This document shows positions 8,481-17,622 of a DNA stretch of 25,570 nt, piece by piece (position 1 is the stretch's first letter; each line of letters opens with the position of its first letter). Location of the stretch: the NCBI GenBank assembly GCA_016781225.1, contig JADDQT010000005.1, positions 1 through 25,570 of the forward strand, in the 5' to 3' direction. Under the pieces are notes generated by a model. It was not told where the DNA came from. It saw nothing but the letters and a program-made list of their open reading frames with translations, and searched no databases. A program made the position numbers and the translations under genes. This DNA comes from Actinomycetota bacterium (GTDB taxonomy: Bacteria > Actinomycetota > Acidimicrobiia > Acidimicrobiales > GCA-2861595).

Positions 8481-9311
8481 ATGAAGACCAGGTTGTCCAT
8501 TGCTGCTGCGGTGCTGGGGGTGGCGACCCTTGTAGGTGGAGTGGCCTGGGCCTGTGTGCCCGGTGCCAGGATCACCCTCAAGCCTGCCAGCGGCAAAGCT
8601 GGGGATCTTGTGACGGTGACCGGAAGCACGTTCGACCCCCAGGGCAGCCTCGTGAACATCTACTGGGACGGCACGCGGGGACCCCTGATGGGCCAGGCCA
8701 CCGTTCAGCCCAACCGCTCGTTCAACTTCTCCTTCACGGTGCCGGGCGACGCCAAGGGCGGTAGCCATGTTGTCAGTGCCACCCAGCGCGACAAGAACGG
8801 CCTGGACTACAACCCCGTGAACGCGGCCTTCAGCGTGTCCGGTGACCGCGCGCCCAATAGGTCAGTCTCGCAGGGGGCGGCCCAGGCCGAGCAGCCTGAC
8901 GGAGCCAGTGTGGCACCCGCGACCCAGCCTGGAGCTCCTGCTCAGGCTGCCGCGCCCCGTGTTGGCGTGCCGGCCCAGGCTGCTGCGCCGGCACAGTCAG
9001 CGGCCCAGCCCGGAGCTGCGGCTCCCGGCCCTGCCGTAGGGACACAGGCTGGCCCGCAGGCTCCGCCGCCCGCGCCGACTGCTGAGTCGCAGCAGGCCGC
9101 CGCCCAGCAGCCCGCCGGCTCACAGGAAGCCTTCCGTACGCCGGTTCCCGCTCCGGCCCCAGCCGGAGCCGGTGAAGCAGTCAGCAGCTCCAGTGGCGGA
9201 GGTGTTCCTGCGTGGCTCCTGGCGCCGCTGGCCCTCCTGTCGCTGGGCTTCCTCGGAGCAGGCTCCGGCATCTTCCTCAGGGAGCGCAAGCGGACGCGGG
9301 TCACCGCCTGA
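8481..9311 (+). CDS. Secreted IPT/TIG-like domain protein with Ala/Pro/Gln stalk and C-terminal membrane anchor
   Basis: 276 residues from the ATG at 8481, chosen because GGGAGGGG lies immediately upstream. Signal peptide of about 27 residues (MKTRLSIAAAVLGVATLVGG, then VAWA). Next is one compact beta domain (to about 125) with the pattern ITLKPASGKAGDLVTVTGST and FNFSFTVPGDAKGG, resembling immunoglobulin-like IPT/TIG domains. Then a long low-complexity linker of Ala, Pro, Gln and Gly with PAQAAAP-like units (about 140-255), and a C-terminal hydrophobic segment followed by RERKRTR. There is no LPxTG motif, so it is probably membrane-anchored with the linker spanning the wall. Function unknown. 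A strong terminator follows. Confidence 0.85.
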   Translation: MKTRLSIAAAVLGVATLVGGVAWACVPGARITLKPASGKAGDLVTVTGSTFDPQGSLVNIYWDGTRGPLMGQATVQPNRSFNFSFTVPGDAKGGSHVVSATQRDKNGLDYNPVNAAFSVSGDRAPNRSVSQGAAQAEQPDGASVAPATQPGAPAQAAAPRVGVPAQAAAPAQSAAQPGAAAPGPAVGTQAGPQAPPPAPTAESQQAAAQQPAGSQEAFRTPVPAPAPAGAGEAVSSSSGGGVPAWLLAPLALLSLGFLGAGSGIFLRERKRTRVTA

Positions 9312-9343
9312 TCTGATCCACCGCTTTCTTCACGAAGGACTCG

Positions 9344-9376
9344 ACGGAGGGCGCCCGCAAGGGCGCCCTCCGTTTG
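9344..9376 (+). terminator. Rho-independent terminator
   Basis: A perfect 13-bp stem (ACGGAGGGCGCCC / GGGCGCCCTCCGT) closes a GCAA tetraloop and is followed by TTT. It begins 33 nt after the stop codon at 9311. Confidence 0.85.
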
Positions 9377-9829
9377 CGTTGGCGCAACAACCCGCGACCC
9401 GCGACCCCGTCGCAAAGCCCCTCGTTTCAAGACCGTCGAACGCATCACCGTTGCGACACTCTCGATCTGGTCGTCCTCAGCGATCGACGACCAGACGGCA
9501 CGGGAGCTGGACGGACGTCCCCGGCTGAAGACGCTGGCGGGGCCAGCGTTGGGTGGCGTGGTGGTGCACGGCCGGCTGTCAATGGCATTGGTTGGCGACT
9601 TGCTTGCCTTCCTTCTCCTGCCCTTCAGTGACCACCGAAAGCGGGCCAAGTCACCAGGGCAATGAGCCGTAGTCACGAAGTCGAGCGACGCATCTGGCCG
9701 AGATGTCGGCGCTGCACCGCCGACGGGGGGCAGCTGTCAGCCGGCTGCGCTACGCATGAAAACAACCCGGTTGAGGCGCGTCGAGTGGAGAGGCCATGAC
9801 GGCTAGCGGCCCCTACGGCTGACTTTGCT
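9377..9829. other. Intergenic stretch without recognisable genes
   Basis: About 450 bp between a terminator and the end of a convergent gene. No frame shows convincing coding signal or a ribosome site. The only clear structure is a perfect 10-bp inverted repeat, TCTGGTCGTC (9466-9475) and GACGACCAGA (9486-9495), with a 10-nt loop and no U tract. Confidence 0.5.
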
Positions 9830-11317
9830 CTATTGGCTGGCCACGGACACCGGCTGTGGGCGCCGAGCCGGGCCCTTTGCCAGGATGGAGGCCGGAGCTC
9901 CCACGATGTCCACCCTCAGCGTGTCGCTGCCCCCGCGTCGCGTGTCGGGCCAACCGAGGTAGGCCTCCGAGTCCTTCGAGACCAAGGCGAGGGCGCTGCC
10001 AAGATCGCGTCCAGCCTCGCGCCGAGGGCTGATCGGGAAGAGCTCCCGGAAGAATGGACGGTTCATGGCTTGGGACGGTCCGAACGTCTTCCCCTGGTCG
10101 CTCGAGGACGTGAGGTTGACCTCGGTGGGCCGCCCCGATCCCTCTCCTACGCTCACATAGGCGACGTCCAGCCGGCCGTTGGGAGCTACTGCCAGTTGAG
10201 GGAGCAACGCCTCACCTCGGGCGTCGTCCACCCGCTTGGGCGGTCCCCAGGTCTTGCCGCCGTCGGACGACACGGTGAGCAACACCGCAGCTTTGCCGGC
10301 CCGGGCATCCGACCAAGCGACGTAGAGCTTGTTCCTCTCGCGGTCCGCAGCCATGGCGGGGAAGGGCGGGGTGAATACCAGGAAGGGCTCCGGCGGACGA
10401 ACCTTGGCGTCGACCACCGTCTCCGTGAAGGTGCCGCCACCGTTGCTCGATGTGGCGATCACGTTCTCGAACGTCCCCTCGTAGCGACCTTCTATGTTCT
10501 GGAAGTCGAAGACGTTCTTGCCGTAGTCCTGGTAGAGCACATGGAAGGCGCCGCCGCTTCCCACCAACGGCACGGGGGCTCCGACCCGCTCCCGCTTGGC
10601 GTCGCTCACCCGCACCCGCTGCCCGAACGTGGCGCCGCCGTCGGTTGAGACCATGGACATCACCGAGCTGGGCGGCGCCATCTGAAACAGACCGATGCTG
10701 GCGGGCTCGACCCACGTGAGCAGGAGCCGGGCCGGCGCAGTGCTGTTGTCCACGGCCAGCCGGACCATGAACTTCTCCTGCTCCAGCACCTTCTTGGCCG
10801 GCTCGAACGTACGCCCACCGTCGAGGGAGCGGGTGAGCCACGCCGCCGACGGCACGTTGTTGGTGCCGGCCAGCGTGACGAAAGCCAGGTGAAGGACGCC
10901 GTCCTTGGCGAAGCCGGGCGAGGTTGTGTAGCAACGCTCGGTGCCCGGAGGCAGGGTCAGGCCACTCGGGTCCCAGCTCCTCCCCGCGTCGTAGCTCGTG
11001 GCTAGCCCACAGGAAAAGCTGGGGCGCTCGACCCGGTAGCCCATCACGAGGTTGTTGGCGTTGACCGGGTTGACGGCCACCACAGGCGTGCTGGCGGACC
11101 GAACGATGGCTTCGTCGGTCTCCTCGCCCACCTGCACGTTCTGCAGTGGGACGGGCCTCGGCTGGCCTGCATCTTCCTTTGTGAACACGACCAGGGCCAC
11201 CAGGATCAAACCCAGCAGGCCGCCCAGCAGTAGCAGCACCGCGGCGCGCATTCGGTTGGTGGCTCGGCCACGGTTGGGGCCGCTCGGGCGCTCGATCGCG
11301 TCGTCAGGAGCGGCCAC
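9830..11317 (-). CDS. Membrane-tethered Asp-box (BNR) beta-propeller protein (copy 2)
   Basis: Paralogue of the 2054-3532 protein; 495 residues from a GTG at 11317. A cytoplasmic tail of about 22 residues precedes one membrane helix (AAVLLLLGGLLGLILVALVV). Six Asp-box motifs follow: SYDAGRSW, SLDGGRTF, STDGGATF, SSNGGGTF, SSDGGKTW and SSDQGKTF. Unlike copy 1 it lacks a C-terminal membrane segment and ends in a short basic Pro-rich tail. The frame is open up to a TTG at 11356, but that TTG lies inside a -35-like TTGTCC, with TATACT 18 bp on, so translation probably begins at 11317, close to the transcript start; an ATG at 11251 is another option. Divergent from ftsH copy 2 with 83 bp between. 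No catalytic sialidase residues recognised; a substrate-recognition role is speculative. Confidence 0.85.
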   Translation of the reverse strand: MAAPDDAIERPSGPNRGRATNRMRAAVLLLLGGLLGLILVALVVFTKEDAGQPRPVPLQNVQVGEETDEAIVRSASTPVVAVNPVNANNLVMGYRVERPSFSCGLATSYDAGRSWDPSGLTLPPGTERCYTTSPGFAKDGVLHLAFVTLAGTNNVPSAAWLTRSLDGGRTFEPAKKVLEQEKFMVRLAVDNSTAPARLLLTWVEPASIGLFQMAPPSSVMSMVSTDGGATFGQRVRVSDAKRERVGAPVPLVGSGGAFHVLYQDYGKNVFDFQNIEGRYEGTFENVIATSSNGGGTFTETVVDAKVRPPEPFLVFTPPFPAMAADRERNKLYVAWSDARAGKAAVLLTVSSDGGKTWGPPKRVDDARGEALLPQLAVAPNGRLDVAYVSVGEGSGRPTEVNLTSSSDQGKTFGPSQAMNRPFFRELFPISPRREAGRDLGSALALVSKDSEAYLGWPDTRRGGSDTLRVDIVGAPASILAKGPARRPQPVSVASQ

Positions 11318-11326
11318 GGTCAGGCG

Positions 11327-11356
11327 AGTATAGTTAGCCCAGTGGGCCAGGGACAA
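11327..11356 (-). promoter_or_regulatory. Promoter of propeller gene copy 2
   Basis: Minus strand: TTGTCC (11356-11351), 18 bp, TATACT (11332-11327). The predicted start is near 11320, only a few nt before the GTG at 11317, implying a nearly leaderless mRNA. This argues against the TTG at 11356 as a start codon. Confidence 0.55.
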
Positions 11357-11371
11357 TAAGTGTTCCTGGCC
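11345..11371. promoter_or_regulatory. Dyad in the propeller/ftsH intergenic region (candidate operator)
   Basis: GGCCAGGGA (11345-11353) and TTCCTGGCC (11363-11371) form a 9-bp dyad with one G-T pair and a 9-nt centre. It overlaps the -35 of the propeller promoter and lies 30 bp before the ftsH start, so one regulator could control both divergent genes. Confidence 0.4.
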
Positions 11372-11400
11372 AGTATGCCCATCGTCGAGAGGATCAGGTC

Positions 11401-13308
11401 TTGGCCAAACGGTCGAGAGGCCGAGCTGTATGGCGAAGCCCCATCTTTTGGTTCGCCCTGGCCATTCCCACCATCCTTGTTCTCTACGCGGGCCTGCTCT
11501 ACTCCATCCTCCCCGAGTCCAAGGGTGAGCAGCTGAGCTACACGTCCTTCATCAGACGCCTCGAGAGGCGGGACGTGGCCTCGCCTCTCCTGCTCAACGA
11601 AGACCGCCGTGTGCTGTTCAAGAGCGGCGGCAAGGACTACTGGTCGTCTCTTCCCACCGACCCGGCGCGAGAGCGGTTCCTCAACGCCGCGGTCGACCAG
11701 GATCTCCGTGTCCAAGTCGACCAGCAGAGCTTCAAGCGCATCATCCTGCCCGCCACCCAATACCTCATCCCCTCGCTTTTCATCGGCTGCATTCTGGTCC
11801 TCACCTTCCTGCTCACCCGATCCGACAGAGGCGGCAACAAGGGAATTCCGAGGCGCAAGTCCACGGGTGAGTCGGTCACTTTTGCCGACGTAGCCGGCAA
11901 CGATGAGGCGGTGGCCGAGGTGCGGGAGGTGCGCGACTACCTACTGCACCCCGAGCGGCTCGCAGAGATCGGGGCCCAGCCTCCCCGCGGCATCCTGCTG
12001 GTGGGTCCTCCGGGGACCGGAAAGACGCTGCTGGCCCGAGCCATCGCCGGGGAGGCCGGAGTGCCTTTCTTCACCGCCTCCGGCACCCAGTTCGTGGAGA
12101 TGTACCAAGGCGTCGGGGCGGCTCGAGTGCGGGAGCTGTTCGGAGAGGTTCGCCAGAATGCCCCCGCCATACTGTTCCTCGACGAGCTGGACGCCGCAGG
12201 ACGGACGCGCGCCTCTGAAGCCACCACCGGGCAGGAGGAAAGGGACCAGACCCTCAACCAGTTACTGGTGGAGATGGATGGCTTCGATCGCTTCGCCGGC
12301 GTGGTGATCATCGGGGCAACCAACCGGCCCGACGTTCTCGATCCTGCTCTATTGCGGCGGGGGCGCTTCGACCGACAGGTGGTGGTGGACGCTCCTGACC
12401 GAGTGGGGAGACTTGCCATCCTGAAGATCCACGCTCGTGGCAAGCGCCTTGACCCCAGCGTGGAGCTCGAACGGCTGGCCGGCCAGACCGCGGGGCTCAC
12501 CGGGGCCGACCTGGCCAGCGTCATGAACGAGGCGGCACTTCTTTCCGCCCGACGCGGCAAGCCGGCCATCACGCCCGCCGAGGTCGAAGAGGCCGTCGAC
12601 CGGGTTATCGCAGGGAATGAGCGAGCTCAGGTGCTCAGCCCAGCCGAGAAGCGGGCCGTCGCCTACCACGAGTCGGGTCACGCTGTGGTGGCGTGGGCTC
12701 TGCCTCACGCTGACCCCGTCACCAAGATCTCGATCGTCAGCCGCGGCCAGGCGCTCGGAGGCCGCACGTGGATGACGGCCGAGGAAGAGCGGGTCCTGCT
12801 CACCAAGAGCGAGCTCGAGAGTGTCATAGCCGTGGCCATGGCCGGTATGGCCGCCGAGGAACTCGTATTCGGCGAGAGCACCAACGGCGCCAGGGATGAT
12901 CTGAGGGAGGCCACCGCCATGGCCCGGGAGATGGTCTGCGAGCTCGGGATGAGCGAGTCGCTCGGGCGCCTGGCGTGGGGTCAGCAGGTGGGCAGCCAGT
13001 TCCTGGGCGGCGACGCCCGAAAGGTCGACTACTCCGACGCCATGGCGGCGGAGATCGACCGCGAGGTCAAGCGGATCGCCGACGAGGCCTACTCCATGGC
13101 CGCTCGGGTCCTGCAGGCCAACCGGCCGACTTTGGACAGGGTGGCCGCCTACCTGATGGAGAAGGAGACCGTCCGCGATCCGGAGCTTTCACAAATGGCA
13201 GCCGATGTGGTTCGCCTCGACTCCGGATCGTCCGGCGACGGCCAAGGCGACACAAGGGTCACGGAGGGCATGGCCGCTGTTGCCGGATCCGTTCAACAGA
13301 TCGGCTAG
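11401..13308 (+). CDS. ftsH: FtsH-family membrane AAA+ zinc metalloprotease (copy 2)
   Basis: 635 residues from a TTG start supported by AGAGGA 7 nt upstream. Membrane helices at about 15-36 and 117-138 enclose a small extracytoplasmic domain. Walker A GPPGTGKT is at 202-209, Walker B D261/E262, arginine-finger region GRFDR at about 321-325, zinc motif HESGH at 423-427, and third ligand candidate D500. These indicate an active ATP-dependent metalloprotease. Pore loop 1 reads MYQG (234-237): aromatic but with Gln in place of the usual Val. Clearly divergent from copy 1, so not a recent tandem duplicate. The neighbouring propeller gene is divergent rather than upstream in the same operon. The kelch gene converges on its 3' end after 29 bp. 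Confidence 0.95.
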   Translation: MAKRSRGRAVWRSPIFWFALAIPTILVLYAGLLYSILPESKGEQLSYTSFIRRLERRDVASPLLLNEDRRVLFKSGGKDYWSSLPTDPARERFLNAAVDQDLRVQVDQQSFKRIILPATQYLIPSLFIGCILVLTFLLTRSDRGGNKGIPRRKSTGESVTFADVAGNDEAVAEVREVRDYLLHPERLAEIGAQPPRGILLVGPPGTGKTLLARAIAGEAGVPFFTASGTQFVEMYQGVGAARVRELFGEVRQNAPAILFLDELDAAGRTRASEATTGQEERDQTLNQLLVEMDGFDRFAGVVIIGATNRPDVLDPALLRRGRFDRQVVVDAPDRVGRLAILKIHARGKRLDPSVELERLAGQTAGLTGADLASVMNEAALLSARRGKPAITPAEVEEAVDRVIAGNERAQVLSPAEKRAVAYHESGHAVVAWALPHADPVTKISIVSRGQALGGRTWMTAEEERVLLTKSELESVIAVAMAGMAAEELVFGESTNGARDDLREATAMAREMVCELGMSESLGRLAWGQQVGSQFLGGDARKVDYSDAMAAEIDREVKRIADEAYSMAARVLQANRPTLDRVAAYLMEKETVRDPELSQMAADVVRLDSGSSGDGQGDTRVTEGMAAVAGSVQQIG

Positions 13309-13337
13309 AAGACCGGTCCACCCCGGTCCACCGCTAC

Positions 13338-14549
13338 CTATGGCGAAAAGCGCGCTCCGTCGGAGGCCGACTCCGTAGGAGACCCCGCCCCCGCCTGGCC
13401 GCCCCAAAGCAAGAGGAGCTTTCCTGTCCAAGCCACGCTCAGGGTGCTGCGGGGCCGAAGGGGCGATGCCGGCAGGAGCTCCCATCGGTTGCTCACAGGT
13501 GAATAGCGAGCGCCATCGTTCATCCTCTCCCGGTCACCACCCCCCCAGATCAACATCTCCTGGCCCGTCCAGGCCCAGGCATGCCCGCCCCGGGAGCCGA
13601 TAGGCGCTGGCGCGAGGACCCGCCACTTTCCGGCCCCGAGGTCATAAGCGGCGCCATCGGCCAGATGCCCACTTCGCCCGCCGCCGCCCCACACCACCAG
13701 CTCCCGACCCGTCCACACGGTGGCCGCCCCAATGCGTCCAGCAACCGGGGCCGCGGGAATGAGGCGCCAGGTGTTGCTCGCCGGGTTGTACGCCGCTCCG
13801 TCGGCAAAGAAGCCCGACGCCGTCCCCCCTCCCCAGACGAGCATCTCTTCACCGGTCCACGCCGCAGTCAAGGTGGACCGGCCGGACAGGGGTGAGGCCG
13901 CCAGACCTCGCCACGAACCCGAACCGGGATCGTAGGCCGCGCCATCGGCGAAGAAGTTATTGCCGGAGCGACCGCCCCAATACAGCGCTTCCCGCCCGGT
14001 CCACACCGCTGCCATGGAATTTCGGGGTGAAAGGGGCGACGCCGGCATGGGCCGCCACCGGTCGCTGGCGGGATTGTAGGCAGCGCCATCAGCGAGATCA
14101 GACGTCGCAGACCGACCGCCCCACACCAGCAGCTCCTTGTCGGTCCAGATCGGAACGTGGCCACTTCGCGCCGAAAGCGTTCCGGCAGCGGGAAGATTCC
14201 TCCAGCGGTCGCTGCCGGGGTCGTAGGCCGCGCCGTCAGCAAGCGGTCCTCCGTTGCCGATACCGCCCCAGATCATCATCTCTTTTCCGGTCCACACCCC
14301 GACTCGCCCAGAGCGGCCCGGCACTGGCGATTCCGCCATGGTCCGCCAGCTGATCGCTGGCTCGGACGGTGGAGAGTCGGCCACCTCGCTCGAGCTGCAC
14401 CCGACCGGGCCTAAGGCCAGGAAGGCAGAGGCGAGTACAGCCCATGACGGCAGGCGGAGACGGACGGCTGCCGTCGCGGACACTGCACGGAGACGCCTAC
14501 GTCTACAGGTGGTCAGCGAAGGAGGTTGAAGCGCTCGAGTGTGTCGCAC
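13338..14549 (-). CDS. Kelch-repeat seven-bladed propeller lipoprotein
   Basis: 403 residues from the GTG at 14549, or 381 from a GTG at 14483, which leaves a more usual signal peptide. The hydrophobic stretch (WAVLASAFLALGPVGC) ends in a lipobox-like sequence, so the Cys is probably lipidated and the protein tethered to the outer face of the membrane. Seven kelch repeats follow, each with WTG-x-E-x-[ML]-[LIV]-x-WGG, then ADGAAYDP-like, then W and P-x-SPLSxR segments. An N-terminal strand (ISWRTMAESPVPGR) probably closes the ring. Ligand and role are unknown. Kelch domains usually bind proteins or glycans. A purine-rich stretch (GGGGGGAA) precedes the GTG at 14549, which slightly favours the longer form. 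Confidence 0.85.
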   Translation of the reverse strand: MRHTRALQPPSLTTCRRRRLRAVSATAAVRLRLPSWAVLASAFLALGPVGCSSSEVADSPPSEPAISWRTMAESPVPGRSGRVGVWTGKEMMIWGGIGNGGPLADGAAYDPGSDRWRNLPAAGTLSARSGHVPIWTDKELLVWGGRSATSDLADGAAYNPASDRWRPMPASPLSPRNSMAAVWTGREALYWGGRSGNNFFADGAAYDPGSGSWRGLAASPLSGRSTLTAAWTGEEMLVWGGGTASGFFADGAAYNPASNTWRLIPAAPVAGRIGAATVWTGRELVVWGGGGRSGHLADGAAYDLGAGKWRVLAPAPIGSRGGHAWAWTGQEMLIWGGGDRERMNDGARYSPVSNRWELLPASPLRPRSTLSVAWTGKLLLLWGGQAGAGSPTESASDGARFSP

Positions 14550-14739
14550 TGCACGGTTCCCCCCCGCGGCGATTCATAGGCTTCCACGTCGACCTACCGG
14601 TGACCAGCCCGACCGGGGATCGGGAGGTAACGGCGCAGGGGACGAGCGGCTCGCTGCGGAACAGTGCATTATAGGGCCGAGCCACATAGTGTGGCCTCGA
14701 TCATCCGATCAAGAGGTCCTAGCTCCTGCCGCTCAGCCG
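14550..14739. other. Intergenic stretch upstream of the kelch gene
   Basis: About 190 bp separating remnant B from the kelch lipoprotein start. It presumably holds the kelch promoter. I see no clear -35/-10 pair and no RNA gene. Confidence 0.3.
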
Positions 14740-14745
14740 CCGGCG

Positions 14746-15042
14746 TTACCCCGTGGTTGGGTCCCCGTCACCCGACCTACTCCCTGCGGCGCCGTTGCCC
14801 GACGCCCGGGCCGTGGTGACCACCACGGCTCCGGCGAGAATGAGAGCAGTCGCCGCGCCCAGTCGGAGACCTTCACCATCCCTGGACGGTGGGATCTGCA
14901 CCGCGGATACCACGATGTCCTGGCGTCCGCTCGACTCGTCGCCCAGTCGGGTGTCGGTCCACGCGGCGATGGCCCCCTCCTGATGGCTGCCCAGGGCGAA
15001 GACGGCTCCTCGGCGCAGCATGCTCCCCCTGTGTCCAATGGA
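14746..15042 (-). pseudogene. Remnant B of a BNR propeller gene (C-terminal end)
   Basis: A 91-residue frame starting at 15021 carries FALGSHQEGAIAAWTDTRLG and GRQDIVVSAVQIPP, then a membrane helix (AATALILAGAVVV). It matches the C-terminus of the intact propeller at 2054-3532 (AAWTDSRNGNEDTGRQDVLVAAFEMP plus helix) but has no propeller blades. It begins right next to the pyruvate kinase stop codon (15043), so the 5' part is lost. It shares near-identical DNA blocks with remnant A. Expression is unlikely, although a short membrane peptide cannot be excluded. Confidence 0.65.
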
Positions 15043-16476
<1,434 letters not shown>

Positions 16477-16665
16477 CTAGCGGGCCCTACTCGTGTCCAG
16501 GGGAAAGCCGGACGCAAACTCCTCACTCTCCTCCGCTCACCTCGAGCGAGGCGCTGCCAGTGTTTCGACGTGCCCTACATACCACCACCGTAAACACCCG
16601 AGCCTTGCCTCAACGGAAAGGTCGCCCGGCCCCACTGGTGGAGCCCAAGCGGACAAACAAAACCC

Positions 16666-16708
16666 GAGGCGGCGACCGGAATCGAACCGGTGTACAGGGC
16701 TTTGCAGG
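16666..16708 (-). repeat. Left att-like direct repeat (tRNA-Cys 3' half)
   Basis: A 43-bp sequence identical to 19611-19653. Read on the minus strand it holds an anticodon loop with GCA (CTGCAAA), the 3' anticodon strand, a perfect T arm (ACCGG-TTCGATT-CCGGT) and a 3' acceptor strand CGCCGCC. The 5' half of a tRNA is absent: no GGCGGCG acceptor and no D arm. It is therefore a tRNA 3'-end duplicate, the usual scar of a tyrosine-integrase element. A T-rich tract follows (minus strand CGGGTTTTGTTTG). Confidence 0.8.
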
Positions 16709-16804
16709 TTCTTCCTCGGACGGCCTGAAGGGCCCCCTCCAAAGAACCTGGTGGTCAGCCGGGGTTGGCCGGACGGCGGCGAACGGGTGCGAATCACTGC
16801 GACC

Positions 16805-16825
16805 GCGGGATGGAGGCGGGATGGA
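16805..16825 (+). repeat. Arm-type repeat pair, left end
   Basis: Two copies of GCGGGATGGA (16805-16814 and 16816-16825), 11 bp apart, about 97 bp inside the left att repeat. An equivalent pair lies near the right end at 19529-19549 in the same orientation. Placement and helical phasing suggest integrase arm-binding sites. Confidence 0.5.
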
Positions 16826-16834
16826 GGGTTAGGC

Positions 16835-17205
16835 GCGCTGTGACGGTGGGGCAACGCCGACGCCCGTCCTCGTCTCGCTCGCGTATTCGGCGAGCTCGAT
16901 CGCTCGACGGACGAGCGCTCTGTCAGCTTCGGTGACTCGCTGAAGCAGGGCGAGGAGCTCGTCTCGCACGGCCTCAGCTGGGAGCCACTCAACCTCGCCG
17001 TGCGTGCCAGCACTTTTCGTTCGGAAGCAGGCAGAGCCTCCACCACCTCAACCGGTAGGAGGACGTGATCCTGTGCCTCCGCGCCGACAATTGCGACGTT
17101 CCCTTCGGTCGGCCACGGCCGCTCCGATGGACCGGTCCCGGTCACCCACACAGCGTGCCCGCATTGAGACCCGCTCGCCAAGGATCCACCGATGCGACCG
17201 CCCTT
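16835..17205 (-). pseudogene. Degenerate ORF, unknown family
   Basis: Two minus-strand frames look protein-coding but are out of register. The upstream one reads TEGNVAIVGAEAQDHVLLPV then EVVEALP. The downstream one, in another frame, reads HGEVEWLPAEAVRDELLALL and continues ADRALVRRAIELAEY to a stop at about 16836. The switch falls near 16995-17040. No family recognised and the upstream limit is uncertain. It lies between the left arm repeats and the excisionase-like gene, as decayed cargo of the small element. Confidence 0.35.
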
Positions 17206-17222
17206 GACGTCGGGTGAAGATC

Positions 17223-17253
17223 TTGACAGCCATGTCCGCATTGCGGACATGGC
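17223..17253. promoter_or_regulatory. Consensus -35 fused to a 25-bp palindrome (candidate operator)
   Basis: TTGACA (17223-17228) is followed at once by a palindrome with 12-bp arms, GCCATGTCCGCA (17229-17240) and TGCGGACATGGC (17242-17253), around one central T. A repressor bound here would cover the -10 region. The palindrome lies 87 bp before the excisionase-like gene. Confidence 0.55.
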
Positions 17254-17340
17254 AAGTCTGTGCCGTCTTGAAGAGGGTGTACCGGGGTGTGTCAAAGAAG
17301 GTCATCGCGAATGGGGCTCGCGAATGCACGTAGATAGGGC

Positions 17341-17622
17341 GTGGATCGCGTACGCGATGCGAGGGAGCGCGAGCGGCTGCTGCTGAGGGTGCACGAGGCG
17401 GGCGCCATGCTCGGCATCGGCCGCACGAAGGCCTACGAGCTGATCGGCCGGGGTGAACTCCACGTGGTGCACATCGACGGCGCCACCCGAGTCCCTCTCG
17501 TCGCCGTCCACCGGTACGTCGACCGGTTGGTGTCACCCCCTCGTCGTACGATGCGAGCAGCGCCTCGCCAGAGAAGCGCCTCGCAGCCATCGCTGCCCTT
17601 CATCGATCTGCCGAAGGACTGA
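17341..17622 (+). CDS. Excisionase-like helix-turn-helix protein of the small element
   Basis: 93 residues from a GTG. The core (about 15-62) reads LRVHEAGAMLGIGRTKAYEL, then IGRGELHVVHIDGATRVPLV, then a helix ending RYVDRLV. This is the pattern of short MerR-like helix-turn-helix proteins annotated as excisionase/AlpA-type. They bind att DNA, bias integrase toward excision, or regulate it. The C-terminal 25 residues are basic and low in complexity. The gene directly precedes the broken integrase. A 14-bp palindrome (ATCGCGTACGCGAT, 17345-17358) overlaps the first codons, so autoregulation is possible. The start could instead be a GTG at 17389, just before the HTH core. Confidence 0.7.
   Translation: MDRVRDARERERLLLRVHEAGAMLGIGRTKAYELIGRGELHVVHIDGATRVPLVAVHRYVDRLVSPPRRTMRAAPRQRSASQPSLPFIDLPKD

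Noticed and set aside
11318..11356. TTG start for propeller copy 2 at 11356
   Set aside because: The TTG is part of a -35-like element and lies upstream of the predicted transcript start.
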